Shown piece by piece: positions 15,702 to 24,588 of a stretch of DNA of 34,850 bases. Under the pieces are notes generated by a model. It was not told the DNA's origin, did not search any database, and worked only from the letters and a program-made list of their open reading frames with translations. Source of the stretch: Frankiaceae bacterium (lineage in GTDB: Bacteria; Actinomycetota; Actinomycetes; Frankiales; Frankiaceae); contig JADGOW010000003.1 in assembly GCA_017882765.1 (NCBI GenBank), forward strand, positions 1 through 34,850, in the 5' to 3' direction. Made by a program: the position numbers and the translations under genes. Positions within the stretch are counted from its first letter, which is position 1. The number at the start of each line of letters is the position of its first letter.

Positions 15702-17282
15702 CTAGGGAAGGGCTTCGAAGGCGGCTGGGAAGGTCGCGCCACTTGCGCCGCTCGGGTACTCGGCGCGCAGTTTCTGCAACTGCTCTCCTGCCCGGTCCCG
15801 GCGCATGTGCACGTAGTGGACAACACCTTCGATTCTGGCGCCACCCTTGGAAAGCTCCTCGTGCTTGCAGCCGCACCGGTACACCTCGTCATTGGTGAAT
15901 TGCCGTCCGGTGGACGCGGCCCCGAACGGTGTGGCCGACTCGGCGAAGGCAGCCTTCGAAACCCGGGCCCACAGCCCGCCTGTGTCGTCGAGGCCGGTCT
16001 CGGTGGCGATGGCATCCGGGGTGAACGACGTGCTCACCATGTGCTCGACGTAGTCGAGGTAGTACTGGCACAGATCGTGGTTGCGCAGCAGGTTCTGTAC
16101 GAGCGGGATGTGTGAACGGCGCGTTCGCGAGTTGTTGGCCCGCCAATAGGCGGCCGTATTGCCGGCGGGATCGAGGAGGTCGGTGTACTGCCACGGCGTC
16201 CCGAAGAAGTCGATCCCGAAGCTGTTGTCGTAGTCCCACGGGATGAAGGTGAAGTACGGCGTATTCATGAAGCCGTCGGGAGCGCCGCTGCGGCCCGAGT
16301 TGTAGAGGTAGTAGTTCGCGGGCGTGGCGAAGTAATTGTCCCAGCTGCCGAGTAACACGTTCGTCGCCGCCCACCGTAGGAAGGCCTTGACGTTGAGGAC
16401 GCTCTCCAGCGAGGTGCGGAACGCGTCGGTGCCGAATCGCGCATCGCCGCCCGGCAGCCCGATGCCGTCGATGGCCCTGGTGAGGGCGGCAAGGTCGTCG
16501 TAGGTGTTGGCCGCAGATTCGTCCTCGTTGGTCTTGAGCCGGTACGCGCGATCGTCCGGCTTACCGGAGAAGTACTGGCGACCGCTGTCGTCGCCGTTCG
16601 CGCCGACGCGGTGCTCCAGCGTCGCGCAGCCGATGTCGCCGCAGTAGGCCTTGTACAGGTTGCCCTTGTGGTTCTTGCCGTAGTGGTCCTTGAGGAAGCG
16701 CTTGTCCACCTGCTCGATCAGCGAGAACAGGCCGCGGTAGCCGCCGTTGATGGTCAGCTTGGCGTAGGTGTGCCGGGCTGCGGGGATGCCGGCCGCTGCG
16801 AGGTAGCGCCAGGCCAATGCCTCGCGCATCTGGGAGGGGTCGTTGTACATGGCCTTGAGGTTGAAAGTGGCCTGGCCGCCCAGGGCGTCGCCCGGACCGT
16901 CGAAGCGGGCCTTCCACGAGCGCTTCGGGGCTCGAAGGGTTCGGTTGCCGCTGTTCATGAGGGAGAACGTCGTTGTGGCAAACAGCGCGGCGTCGGGGAG
17001 GACGACGGGAATGGTGCTGTCCTGTGGGTCGGCCGCGGCCACGAGCAGCCGCGCCGCGCCCGATGACTGCACCGGCTGCTCGGGGGTCAACTTGTCCGCC
17101 GGCCAGTCGCTGACCTGGACGAGGTACATCGCCCCGCCGTAGAACCCACCGGCTTGCTTCGCAGTCTCGCGCTCGGCCACCGCCACGCCGCCCGCGGCCG
17201 TCTTCCGGGTGCCGGCCTTCCCCGCAGGTCCTGACCTGCCGCCCCCACCGCTCTTGCCCTGACCTGCAGCAATGTCCGTCAC
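15702..17282 (-). CDS. CotH-type kinase family protein
   Basis: The 526-residue product belongs to the CotH family, which phosphorylates spore coat proteins in Bacillus and has atypical kinase folds. Visible landmarks are LRAPKRSWKARFD, GGYRGLFSLIEQVDKRFL and, in the metal-binding part, FIPWDYDNSFGIDFFG. GTG 17282 is chosen since GAGGAGGG lies 6 nt upstream; the open frame extends 52 codons more without homology. After a Gly/Ser/Lys-rich start of about 40 residues comes the substrate-facing region. No clear signal peptide is present. A propeller gene follows 12 bp downstream. The kinase substrate in this organism is unknown; many actinobacterial CotH proteins lie beside polyphosphate polymerase genes, which is not the case here. 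Confidence 0.85.
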   Translation of the reverse strand: MTDIAAGQGKSGGGGRSGPAGKAGTRKTAAGGVAVAERETAKQAGGFYGGAMYLVQVSDWPADKLTPEQPVQSSGAARLLVAAADPQDSTIPVVLPDAALFATTTFSLMNSGNRTLRAPKRSWKARFDGPGDALGGQATFNLKAMYNDPSQMREALAWRYLAAAGIPAARHTYAKLTINGGYRGLFSLIEQVDKRFLKDHYGKNHKGNLYKAYCGDIGCATLEHRVGANGDDSGRQYFSGKPDDRAYRLKTNEDESAANTYDDLAALTRAIDGIGLPGGDARFGTDAFRTSLESVLNVKAFLRWAATNVLLGSWDNYFATPANYYLYNSGRSGAPDGFMNTPYFTFIPWDYDNSFGIDFFGTPWQYTDLLDPAGNTAAYWRANNSRTRRSHIPLVQNLLRNHDLCQYYLDYVEHMVSTSFTPDAIATETGLDDTGGLWARVSKAAFAESATPFGAASTGRQFTNDEVYRCGCKHEELSKGGARIEGVVHYVHMRRDRAGEQLQKLRAEYPSGASGATFPAAFEALP

Positions 17283-17507
17283 GGCAGCCCTCCTCGAAGC
17301 GTGTGAACCGGGCTGCGGCCCCGGGAAGGCGACAGGCTCGGCGGTTTCCTGCAGCAGACCGTGCGCCATCGTCGACACCCGCACTCCTCGTGTCAATGCC
17401 CTTGCGACGGCGGCCCGCGACGGCGCCGGGGAACCCAAGCAACGCAGGACATCTGGGCGCAGCCCGGACGGCGGGACAGGGCGCCGACGGCTGATCGCCG
17501 CCGCTGC

Positions 17508-17726
17508 TCAGGGGAGGCGGGTAACCACCCGTACGGTGCCCGCCTGCGGGCCCGAGCGAGCCTGCACGATCTCGAATTCGACCGTCTGGCCTTCCTCGAG
17601 TGTCTTGAACCCGTCCATCTCGATGGCGCTGTACTCGACGAAGAGATCCTCGGGGAGCCCGCCCTCCATGCGGATCATTCCGTACCCCTTCTCGGAGTTG
17701 AACCACCTGACGGTGCCGTGCGACAT
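17508..17726 (-). CDS. Divergent cold-shock-domain protein
   Basis: The 72-residue product starts [20 protein letters not shown] and is a CspA-type OB-fold, which binds single-stranded RNA and DNA. The RNA-binding motif RNP1 reads KGYGMI where most have KGFGFI, and RNP2 reads DLFVEYSAI where most have DVFVHYSAI. The His to Glu change removes a base-stacking residue and adds a negative charge. ATG 17726 has GGAGGG 2 nt upstream, which is a short spacing. The gene is monocistronic, between the CotH gene and the S9 peptidase. Length is normal for the family (65-75). Confidence 0.9.
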   Translation of the reverse strand: MSHGTVRWFNSEKGYGMIRMEGGLPEDLFVEYSAIEMDGFKTLEEGQTVEFEIVQARSGPQAGTVRVVTRLP

Positions 17727-17906
17727 GGCCCTCCATTCTTCTTCCCGCCCCAGTGTCTTCCCGCCCCGCTGACGGGAGCGGCACTCTCTCACGCCGCTGC
17801 CCACACTGCCGAACCGTGGACGCACGCACTGCCAGACGCGCCGCCGTCGATACCCCCGTCCGATGCCCCATTCGTACCGAGCACCCAGCCAGAACGCGCC
17901 CGCGGG

Positions 17907-19685
17907 TCAGTCCGGTGGCATCTGGCGCGCGAGGAAGTCGAGCTCAGCGCGCATCTGGCGCACCCGCTCCTCGAGCACCAATGAGCCGTGACCGGCGTCG
18001 AATCGGTAGATCTCGACCGTCCTGCCGATCCCGCGCAGCTGCTCCACGTAGCGTTCGACCTGCCGGATGGGACATCGCGGGTCGTTGTCGCCGGCCAGGA
18101 TCAGCACCGGGGCTCGCACGCTTTCCGCGTACGTGATCGGGTTCGCCTTGCGATAGGCGTCGGGGACCTCCGCCGGCGAGCCGCCGAACAAGGCCCGGTC
18201 GAACGCCCGCAGCGCCTCCATCTCGTCCTCGTAGGCGGCCACGTAGTCGGCGACCGGCACCGCCGCGGACCCGGCCGCCCACAGCTCGGGCTGAATCCCC
18301 AGCCCCAGCAGGGTGAGGTACCCGCCCCAGGACGCTCCGGCGAGGGCGGTCCGCTGCCCGTCCACGCCACCGTCCGCGACGAGTGCGGCTCGTACCGCGG
18401 CGACGTCCTCGAGCTCGGTGTTGCCGGGGGCGGCCTCCAGGGCATCGCGCCAGGCGGTGCCGTACCCGGTGGAGCCGCGGTAGTTCACGCAGACCACCGC
18501 GTAGCCGGCATCGACGAGCGCAGAGACATCCGGTGCGTAGCTGTCCTGGTCGTGGGCTTCAGGACCGCCGTGCAAGAGGAAGACGGCGGGATGGGGCGGC
18601 TGCCGCCCGGGCCGCGCCAGCAGGGCATGGATCGTCCCGCCCGGCCCCGGCACGTCGACGTCGACGAAACCCGCTCCCGGCGGCGGCGTCGGGCCCGCGG
18701 GGGCCACCACCACGGTGCCGTCGAGGTCGAGCACCTGCGGGGGTTGAACCCCCGAGCTGAACGACAGCCATACGGCGCCGTCCGGGCGCGCGGTGGCCGC
18801 CGCAATCACTCCCGGCGGTGTATCCAGCCGCTGCAGGCGCCGGGCGCTCAGGTCGTACCGGTAGAGCTCGGTGCGGGCCCGTACCTGGTGCGACAGGAGA
18901 AGCGCGCGCCCGTCCGGGTACCAGGACGCGTCGACCTCGCCGGGCAGGTCGAGGCCCAGTTCGTCGGTGACACCGGTGTCGGGGTCCCAGATGAGCACGC
19001 TCGGCCGGCCTTGCCGCTCGTGCCCGACAAGGAGCCGGTTGTCGACCGGCGAGAAGCCCTCGACGGCCAGCCCCTTGCCCGGGCCGTCCCACAGGTCAGC
19101 CAGCGTGCTGCCGTCCAGGCGCAGGACCCGCACCGCCGGGTGCCGCGAGTCGCCGTGCTCGCTGTGGGAGAAGGCAAGGAGCCTGCCGTCCGGGGAGATT
19201 TCGCCCGCCGCGGCGTCCTCCCGCGAGGAGTAGACGAGCGTGGCGATCCCCTCGCCCCTCCGGTCGCTCTGCTGCCGGTCGCCCTTGCGGTCGATCAACC
19301 ACAACTGCGTGCCCGCGTCGTCCACTCGGCCCGCGAGCGCCATCCCGGCGGGGCCGAATCCGAGCCCGGCGGGGTAGCCGGGCGCCAGCTCGGGCGCGGC
19401 CGGGACGGGTGGACCTGATCCATCGAACGGCTCGGTCATCCAGATGCCGAACTCGTCACCGTCCTGGTCCGCGAACCACCAGATCTCGGCTCCGGACGGA
19501 TCGACAGCGGTGAGGTAGGTGCCGTGCGGCCGCGAGGTCACCTGCCGCCGGGTACCGGCAGCCGCGTCCCAGGCGTAGACCTCCCAGGTTCCGCTCTCGC
19601 TGGACTTGAGGACGCATATTTGCGGCGCGTGCAACGCCCACTGCGGCAGGGTCATCCGAGGGGCGCGAAAGCGCTCCTCCCACAT
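17907..19685 (-). CDS. S9 family (prolyl oligopeptidase-type) peptidase
   Basis: The 592-residue product has an N-terminal seven-bladed propeller region (repeats such as EISPDGRLLAFSHSEHGDSR and SWYPDGRALLLSH) and a C-terminal alpha/beta hydrolase domain. The catalytic serine is in GASWGGYLTLLG, the aspartate in AGDNDPRCPI and the histidine in DAGHGSL. The oxyanion region is HGGPEAHDQDSYAPD. These enzymes cleave short peptides or acyl-amino acids, normally in the cytoplasm; no signal peptide is seen. ATG 19685 or the adjacent GTG 19688 may be the start; GGAGGT lies upstream. It sits directly downstream of the tRNA-Pro gene on the same strand. Confidence 0.93.
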   Translation of the reverse strand: MWEERFRAPRMTLPQWALHAPQICVLKSSESGTWEVYAWDAAAGTRRQVTSRPHGTYLTAVDPSGAEIWWFADQDGDEFGIWMTEPFDGSGPPVPAAPELAPGYPAGLGFGPAGMALAGRVDDAGTQLWLIDRKGDRQQSDRRGEGIATLVYSSREDAAAGEISPDGRLLAFSHSEHGDSRHPAVRVLRLDGSTLADLWDGPGKGLAVEGFSPVDNRLLVGHERQGRPSVLIWDPDTGVTDELGLDLPGEVDASWYPDGRALLLSHQVRARTELYRYDLSARRLQRLDTPPGVIAAATARPDGAVWLSFSSGVQPPQVLDLDGTVVVAPAGPTPPPGAGFVDVDVPGPGGTIHALLARPGRQPPHPAVFLLHGGPEAHDQDSYAPDVSALVDAGYAVVCVNYRGSTGYGTAWRDALEAAPGNTELEDVAAVRAALVADGGVDGQRTALAGASWGGYLTLLGLGIQPELWAAGSAAVPVADYVAAYEDEMEALRAFDRALFGGSPAEVPDAYRKANPITYAESVRAPVLILAGDNDPRCPIRQVERYVEQLRGIGRTVEIYRFDAGHGSLVLEERVRQMRAELDFLARQMPPD

Positions 19686-19797
19686 CACAGCCTGACCTCC
19701 GCGACCCTGACCCGCCCGACCAAGGTGCCTGCTGCACCGCGCCCAGCCGATACGAAGACTCAAGGCCGCCCGCTGCCGGAGCGGACGGCCTCCACCG

Positions 19798-19871
19798 TCG
19801 GGATGGCGGGATTTGAACCCACGACCTCCTCGACCCGAACGAGGCGCGCTCCCAAGCTGCGCTACATCCCG
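19798..19871 (-). tRNA. tRNA-Pro (anticodon CGG)
   Basis: A 74-nt tRNA on the minus strand. CGGGATG pairs with CATCCCG, the anticodon arm CCTCG-TTCGGGT-CGAGG shows CGG at 34-36, the T arm has GGTTCAAATCC, and the discriminator is A. CCA is not encoded. It lies between the phosphoesterase and the S9 peptidase. Confidence 0.95.
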
Positions 19872-19910
19872 AACTCTGCCGCCGGGCCGAAAACGGCCGG
19901 CGACCGTAGT

Positions 19911-20840
19911 TTAGCGAACTGCGGGGTCCGCTCGCTGTGACGACCTGGTAGCGCTGGGATCCGGGACGAGGCGGAGCAGGGTTGCCTCCGGCCGGCAGGC
20001 GAACCGCACGGGGGCATACGGCGAGGTCCCCAGCCCCGCCGACACGTGCAGCCACGCGGTGCGCCCGCGGGTTCCCCAACGGGACAGTCCCCGGGCGCGG
20101 GTGCGGTCAAGACCGCAGTTGGTCACCAGCGCGCCGATTCCGGGCACGCGGACCTGCCCGCCGTGGGTGTGGCCCGCCAGGAGCAGATCGACACCGTCGG
20201 CCGCGTAGGCGTCGAGCACCCGCGGCTCCGGCGCGTGGGCGATTCCCAGCCGCAGCGCGGCGTCCGGGGCCGCCGCGCCGGCGACCTTCGCGAGCCGGTC
20301 CCGCCGTGTGTAGGGGTCGTCCACCCCTCTGATGTCGACGTCACGGCCGCCGATCCGCAACCTGGCCCGGACGTTGGTGAGGTCGTGCCAGCCGGTGTCC
20401 GCCAGCCGCGCGGCGAAGCCACACCAGTCGAGGGGGCGCTTGTGGCGGAGGGGGTCGCTGCCGGTGAAGTAGCGCACCGGGTTCTTGAACTGGGGGGCGT
20501 AGTAGTCGTTGTTGCCGGGCACGAACGCCCCGGGGAAGTCCAGGAGCGGCCGCAGTGCGTCCAGCACCGTGTCGCCCGCGTCGTCACTGCAGATGACGTC
20601 GCCGGTGAGCACCACGAGATCGGGAGCGACGCGGACCAGGCCCGACAGCCATTCCGCCTTGCTCCGGTCGGAGGGCAGCATGTGCAGGTCGGACAGGTGC
20701 AGCAGGGTCATCGGCGGCGTCCCGGGCGACAGCACGGGAGCCTCGGCGCGCCGCAGGGTGTACGCCCGCGTCTCGTAGAGCCAGGAGTACGCCAGAGTTC
20801 CCAATCCGAGGGCGGTCAGGCCGCCGAGCGCGTCGGTCAT
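19911..20840 (-). CDS. Calcineurin-like metallophosphoesterase
   Basis: The 309-residue product has one N-terminal hydrophobic segment (GGLTALGLGTLAYSWLY) and the full two-metal phosphoesterase set: HLSDLHM (D-x-H), LTGDV (GD), VPGNNDYY (GN-D), IAHAPEP and AGHTHGGQ. It resembles the YaeI/LpxH-like membrane-attached group and mycobacterial Rv3683. The substrate is unknown; lipids or cyclic nucleotides are possible. ATG 20840 or GTG 20846 may be used; a GGGG run precedes the ATG. It is divergent from yqeY with only 26 bp between the starts, and lies near a penicillin-binding protein gene as in mycobacteria, which suggests a link to the envelope. Confidence 0.9.
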   Translation of the reverse strand: MTDALGGLTALGLGTLAYSWLYETRAYTLRRAEAPVLSPGTPPMTLLHLSDLHMLPSDRSKAEWLSGLVRVAPDLVVLTGDVICSDDAGDTVLDALRPLLDFPGAFVPGNNDYYAPQFKNPVRYFTGSDPLRHKRPLDWCGFAARLADTGWHDLTNVRARLRIGGRDVDIRGVDDPYTRRDRLAKVAGAAAPDAALRLGIAHAPEPRVLDAYAADGVDLLLAGHTHGGQVRVPGIGALVTNCGLDRTRARGLSRWGTRGRTAWLHVSAGLGTSPYAPVRFACRPEATLLRLVPDPSATRSSQRADPAVR

Positions 20841-20851
20841 CCCCACCCCGT

Positions 20852-20857
20852 TAGTCT
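20852..20857 (+). promoter_or_regulatory. -10 box for yqeY, near-leaderless
   Basis: TAGTCT ends 9 nt before the GTG at 20867 in the 26-bp divergent gap. No ribosome site fits in the remaining space. Confidence 0.45.
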
Positions 20858-20866
20858 GACCGGCTT

Positions 20867-21325
20867 GTGAGCGAATTGTCCGACCGGCTGCATGCCGACC
20901 TGACCACGGCCATGAAGGCCCGTGACGAGCTGCGGGTCTCCACCTTGCGGCTGACGCTGGCTGCCGTCCGCACCCAGGAGGTGGCTGGCGACGTGGCCCG
21001 CGAGCTCACCGACGACGAGGTGGTCACGGTGCTGCGCCGGGAGGATCGCAAGCGCCGGGAGGCTGCGGACGCGTTCGGGCAAGCTGGCCGGACCGACTCG
21101 GCGGCGCGAGAACGCGCTGAGGCCGAGATCATCGCGGAGTACCTGCCGCGGCAGCTTTCCGACGACGAGCTCGACGCGTTGGTACGGAAGGTGCTGGCCG
21201 ATGCCGGCCTGTCCGGGCCGAAGGCAATGGGGGCAGCGATGAAGGTCGTGACCGCCGAGGTGGCCGGCCGGGCGGACGGGCGTCGCGTGTCGGCGGTCGT
21301 GCGCCAGGTACTGGCATCGACCTGA
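20867..21325 (+). CDS. GatB/YqeY family protein
   Basis: The 152-residue product is helical, beginning MSELSDRLHADLTTAMKARD and having VSTLRLTLAAVRTQEVA and a C-terminal PKAMGAAMKVVTAEVAGRADGR. It matches the YqeY family, which shares the tRNA-binding tail domain of GatB (the amidotransferase that makes Gln-tRNA and Asn-tRNA); the role of stand-alone YqeY is not settled. The start GTG at 20867 fits the family N-terminus. The gene is convergent with the penicillin-binding protein gene (26 bp between the stops). Confidence 0.93.
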   Translation: MSELSDRLHADLTTAMKARDELRVSTLRLTLAAVRTQEVAGDVARELTDDEVVTVLRREDRKRREAADAFGQAGRTDSAARERAEAEIIAEYLPRQLSDDELDALVRKVLADAGLSGPKAMGAAMKVVTAEVAGRADGRRVSAVVRQVLAST

Positions 21326-21351
21326 CCCGCGGCTTCCGGCGGCCCGGCGGC

Positions 21352-23685
21352 TCAACGGACGAGCATCACCACCGGGCTGCCGAGGTTCACGGTGCTCCCG
21401 GGGCCGGGCACGGTGCGCACGACCCGGCCGGATCCGCCGTACGTCGTCCCGTAGGTAGTCGTGCCGACACCGCCGCCCAGGGGGTTGAAGCCCTCGGCCC
21501 TGAGGACGCCCTCCGCGGTCTTGACATCCATGCCCGTGACATCCGGCACCTGGTTGGGGCCGCCGGTCGGGGCCGTCGCATCTGCTGGCGGCATGTACGC
21601 GGCCGAGTAGTTGACCAGGGCGTTGCGCATCTCGTTGGACCAAATCATGGCGGGCAGGTCGCCGCCGTACACGTGCGCGTAGGACCCGACGGGGACTGTC
21701 ACGTTGTTCAGCGGGAATTGCACGGTCGAACGCGGGTCGCCGACCCACACCGCCGCCGCCATCTGCGGGACGTAGCCGACGAACCAGGCGTTGCTGAAGT
21801 TGTCGGTGGTGCCCGTCTTGCCTGCTGCCGGCCGGCCGATCGGCGCGTTGGCCGCTCCTGTGCCCTGGTTGATGACGCCCTCGAGGACGCTCGTGACCTT
21901 GTCGGCGACCTCCGGCCGGAGCACCGGGCGGCACTTCGGCGGCGCGGTGGGCACCAGGCCCTGGGCGTCCGCCATTGCCACCACGCTGCGCGGGTCGCAG
22001 CGGATGCCGTGGGCTGCGAGCGTGGCGTAGGCGCTCGCCATGTCGATGACGCTGACCTCGAACGTGCCCAGAGTCAGCGTTCCGTCCTTGGACCAGACAC
22101 CCTTGGGGGTGCGGGGCTCCACGCGGTAGGAGGTCACGCCCAGCCGGCGGGCCATGTTCGCCACGTTGTAGACGCCGACCTTCTCCTCGAGCTGCACGAA
22201 GTACGTGTTGACGGAGTTCCAGGTCGCCTGCGTCATCGAGAAGACGCCGCCCTCGCCCTCCTCGGCGTTGTGGTAGCCGATGCCGTCGGGGCTGAACGGG
22301 GTGACCGGGCAGTGGCCGTCCGGGTTGTGGAAGACATGTGACTGGTAGCACGGCGGCGCCTTCAAGGTCAGGGACAGCGGCAAGCCCTGCTCCAGGGCCG
22401 CAGCCAGCGTGAAGACCTTGAAGGTCGACCCGGGTTGGAACGCGTCGCTCGTCGTCGCCAGCGGGAACTTGGTGTGGGTGAAGTCGGTCGTCGTCGAGGC
22501 CGGCTTTCCGTCGTCGGCAGGCCCGTAGATCCGGTTGGTGGCGATCGCCAGCACGTTTCCGGTGCCCGGTTCGATGATGACGCTGGCCGTGGCGATGCGG
22601 TTGCCCGGCGGGATGATCGTGTTGACGGCGTGCTGGGCTGCTTCCTGGATGTCCGGGTCGAGCGAAGTACGGATGACGAGCCCGCCTTCGAACAGCCGCC
22701 GCTGCCGCTCCTCCGGCGTCGGCCCGAACTCGGGGTCGGACAGCAGCTGAGAGCGCACGTACTGGCAGTAGAAGGGCGCCGACGAGCTTTGGCAGCTGTC
22801 GGTGGCGGCCTTGCGGGGGTCCAGCTGTAGCGGTCGCCCTTTGGAGAAGGTCCAGAACATGTCGGGCAAATGGCCCAGCTCGTGCATCCGGTCCAGCACC
22901 CCGTTGCGCCGGTCGCGGGCCGCGACTGGATGCAGCAGCGGGTCATACCTGCTCGGGTTCTTCACGATGCCGGCGAGGGTCGCGGCCTCGTCGACGGTGA
23001 GCTGGTTGACGTCCTTGCTGAAGTAGTGCTGGGCTGCGGTCTGGACACCGTACGCCCCGTCACCGAAGTAGGCGATGTTGAGGTAGCGCTCCAGGATCTG
23101 CTGCTTGGTGAGCTGGTGCTCCAGGGCGATCGCGTACTTGGCTTCACGCAGCTTGCGCGACACCGAGCGTTCGGTAGCCGCTTGCCGCTCCTCGGGAGTG
23201 TTCGCCGATTCCAGCAGGACGTTCTTGACGTATTGCTGTGTCAGGGTCGACCCGCCCTGCGTGAACCCGCCGGACTCCTGGTTGGCGACGGCTGCCCGGG
23301 CGAGGCCCTTGAAGTCGATGCCGTGGTGCTCGTAGAACCGCGAGTCCTCGATGTCGATGACGGCCTGCTGCAGGTAGCGGGGGACGAAGGCCAGGGGCAC
23401 CACCTGCCGGTCCTCGCTGCCGTGCAGGTAGGCGATCACGTGCCCCTTGGCGTCGTACATCTTCGACGCCTGCGGCAGCGGGGGGGTGAGGAGGTCGGTG
23501 GGCATATCGTTGAAGGTGTTCGCGCCACGCTTGGCCGTCACCGCGAACAGCCCCACGATGGGCCCGGTGAGCCCGGCCAGGACCAGGCCGCCGACAACGC
23601 TGAGGGCCAGCATCCTTGCGCCGGTGGACATGAGCCGGCGGCGGGAATGGAACCGGGACGGCGAAGGGGCGGGCGCGACGCTCAC
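21352..23685 (-). CDS. Class A penicillin-binding protein with PASTA domain (PonA2-like)
   Basis: The 777-residue bifunctional enzyme polymerises and crosslinks peptidoglycan outside the membrane. It has a cytoplasmic start, one membrane helix (about 23-50), a GT51 transglycosylase with the catalytic Glu in IEDSRFYEHHG (Glu113) and GGSTLTQQYVKN, then a transpeptidase with SxxK (Ser419 to Lys422 in PGSTFK), SxN (Ser490 to Asn492) and KTG (622-624), and one PASTA domain from about residue 712. The start GTG 23685 has GGAGAG ahead and leaves the normal length. Next to it lie the phosphoesterase and the whiB gene, the same neighbourhood as mycobacterial ponA2. The start is inferred; the function is firm. 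Confidence 0.95.
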   Translation of the reverse strand: MSVAPAPSPSRFHSRRRLMSTGARMLALSVVGGLVLAGLTGPIVGLFAVTAKRGANTFNDMPTDLLTPPLPQASKMYDAKGHVIAYLHGSEDRQVVPLAFVPRYLQQAVIDIEDSRFYEHHGIDFKGLARAAVANQESGGFTQGGSTLTQQYVKNVLLESANTPEERQAATERSVSRKLREAKYAIALEHQLTKQQILERYLNIAYFGDGAYGVQTAAQHYFSKDVNQLTVDEAATLAGIVKNPSRYDPLLHPVAARDRRNGVLDRMHELGHLPDMFWTFSKGRPLQLDPRKAATDSCQSSSAPFYCQYVRSQLLSDPEFGPTPEERQRRLFEGGLVIRTSLDPDIQEAAQHAVNTIIPPGNRIATASVIIEPGTGNVLAIATNRIYGPADDGKPASTTTDFTHTKFPLATTSDAFQPGSTFKVFTLAAALEQGLPLSLTLKAPPCYQSHVFHNPDGHCPVTPFSPDGIGYHNAEEGEGGVFSMTQATWNSVNTYFVQLEEKVGVYNVANMARRLGVTSYRVEPRTPKGVWSKDGTLTLGTFEVSVIDMASAYATLAAHGIRCDPRSVVAMADAQGLVPTAPPKCRPVLRPEVADKVTSVLEGVINQGTGAANAPIGRPAAGKTGTTDNFSNAWFVGYVPQMAAAVWVGDPRSTVQFPLNNVTVPVGSYAHVYGGDLPAMIWSNEMRNALVNYSAAYMPPADATAPTGGPNQVPDVTGMDVKTAEGVLRAEGFNPLGGGVGTTTYGTTYGGSGRVVRTVPGPGSTVNLGSPVVMLVR

Positions 23686-24000
23686 TGCGGGGCTCTCTCC
23701 ATGCCATGCTCGGGTGGCCCGTCCGGCAGGCCCGCGGACGCATCCACGGTCCTGTGTCCCGATTGGGCAACGTGTGACGAACGCCTCAGCGTACGGCCTT
23801 CCCTTTCCCACGGAAGCCTACGAGTATCTGCGAGGGACCGGCTGCGGTAGTTGTCCATCACCCGGACGGGGGGTATGGAAATCACCCATGCGGATACTGT
23901 CTGCGCTCCAGGCAGTTTCATACGGTCCAAGTTAACCGGCGGGTTCCCCGCCTCCACTTGCTCGGGACCCCCGACCCGGCTCGATCTGAAGGAATCCGGT
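23686..24000. other. Divergent control region between ponA2-like and whiB genes
   Basis: This 315-bp gap has no gene. It must hold promoters for both flanking genes. On the plus strand TACTGT (23895-23900) and TACGGT (23921-23926) are possible -10 boxes for whiB, with weak -35 partners. I find no clear operator. Confidence 0.4.
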
Positions 24001-24345
24001 ATGCTGCGCACGACGACACGTGTTCGCCGTCGCCCTGGTTCGCCCGATCTTGTTGCTTCCCCCATCGACGGTGACTGGACCGCGCTCGGCGCCTGCCGGG
24101 ACGCCGACCCTGACGAGTTCTTCGTGCAAGGGGCGGCCCAGAACAGAGTGAAGACCCGCTGCTTCGGCTGCGCTGTACGTACGGAGTGCCTCGCCGATGC
24201 CCTGGATAACCGCGTCGAGTTCGGCGTCTGGGGCGGCATGACCGAGCGTGAGCGTAGGGCTCTGCTGCGTCGCCGCCCCGATGTGCTGTCGTGGCGGCAG
24301 CTTCTCCTGGACGCACGGGCCGCCCACCTGGCGTCTGCTGGCTGA
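24001..24345 (+). CDS. WhiB-family iron-sulfur transcription regulator (WhiB4-like)
   Basis: The 114-residue protein has four cysteines (32, 54, 57, 63) in the spacing C-x21-C-x2-C-x5-C that holds a [4Fe-4S] cluster, followed by the GVWGG turn (75-79) and a basic tail RERRALLRRRP that touches DNA. WhiB proteins work with the main sigma factor and sense oxygen, nitric oxide or redox state. The location beside the ponA2-like gene matches WhiB4 of mycobacteria. ATG 24001 with GAAGGA upstream is preferred; the open frame extends 50 codons further without WhiB similarity. A hairpin follows the gene. Confidence 0.93.
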   Translation: MLRTTTRVRRRPGSPDLVASPIDGDWTALGACRDADPDEFFVQGAAQNRVKTRCFGCAVRTECLADALDNRVEFGVWGGMTERERRALLRRRPDVLSWRQLLLDARAAHLASAG

Positions 24346-24396
24346 CCCGACGGCCTCCCACCTTCCCGCTCCCGCGGCGTGACCGAGTTGCGGCTT

Positions 24397-24440
24397 CGGC
24401 CGATATCCTGTCCGGGTCTCTCCCGTCCGGGTATCGGCCG
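24397..24440. terminator. Long hairpin between whiB and the acyltransferase gene
   Basis: CGGCCGATA (24397-24405) pairs exactly with TATCGGCCG (24432-24440); CTTC and GAAG extend the stem beyond a two-base bulge. The 26-nt loop contains GTCCGGG twice. It may end whiB transcription or act as a leader structure for the next gene. Confidence 0.45.
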
Positions 24441-24588
24441 GGAAGCGTAATTGTCTGGCCGGGCGCGTCGGCGGTCGCTTCGGCGTACTTGCAGCCAAGC
24501 TGGCGGCGTACTGGCGGGTCCGGGGGCGGCTGACCGCGAACCGGCCCCTGCTGACGGAATGCCGGTGGGATACGACGAGGGGGATGGG

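Noticed and set aside
16561-17871. 436-residue minus-strand open frame
   Set aside because: It overlaps the CotH and cold-shock genes in another frame; both real genes have clear family matches.
20837-22351. 504-residue minus-strand open frame
   Set aside because: It is the alternate frame of the penicillin-binding protein and yqeY, rich in Arg and Gly without any family motif.
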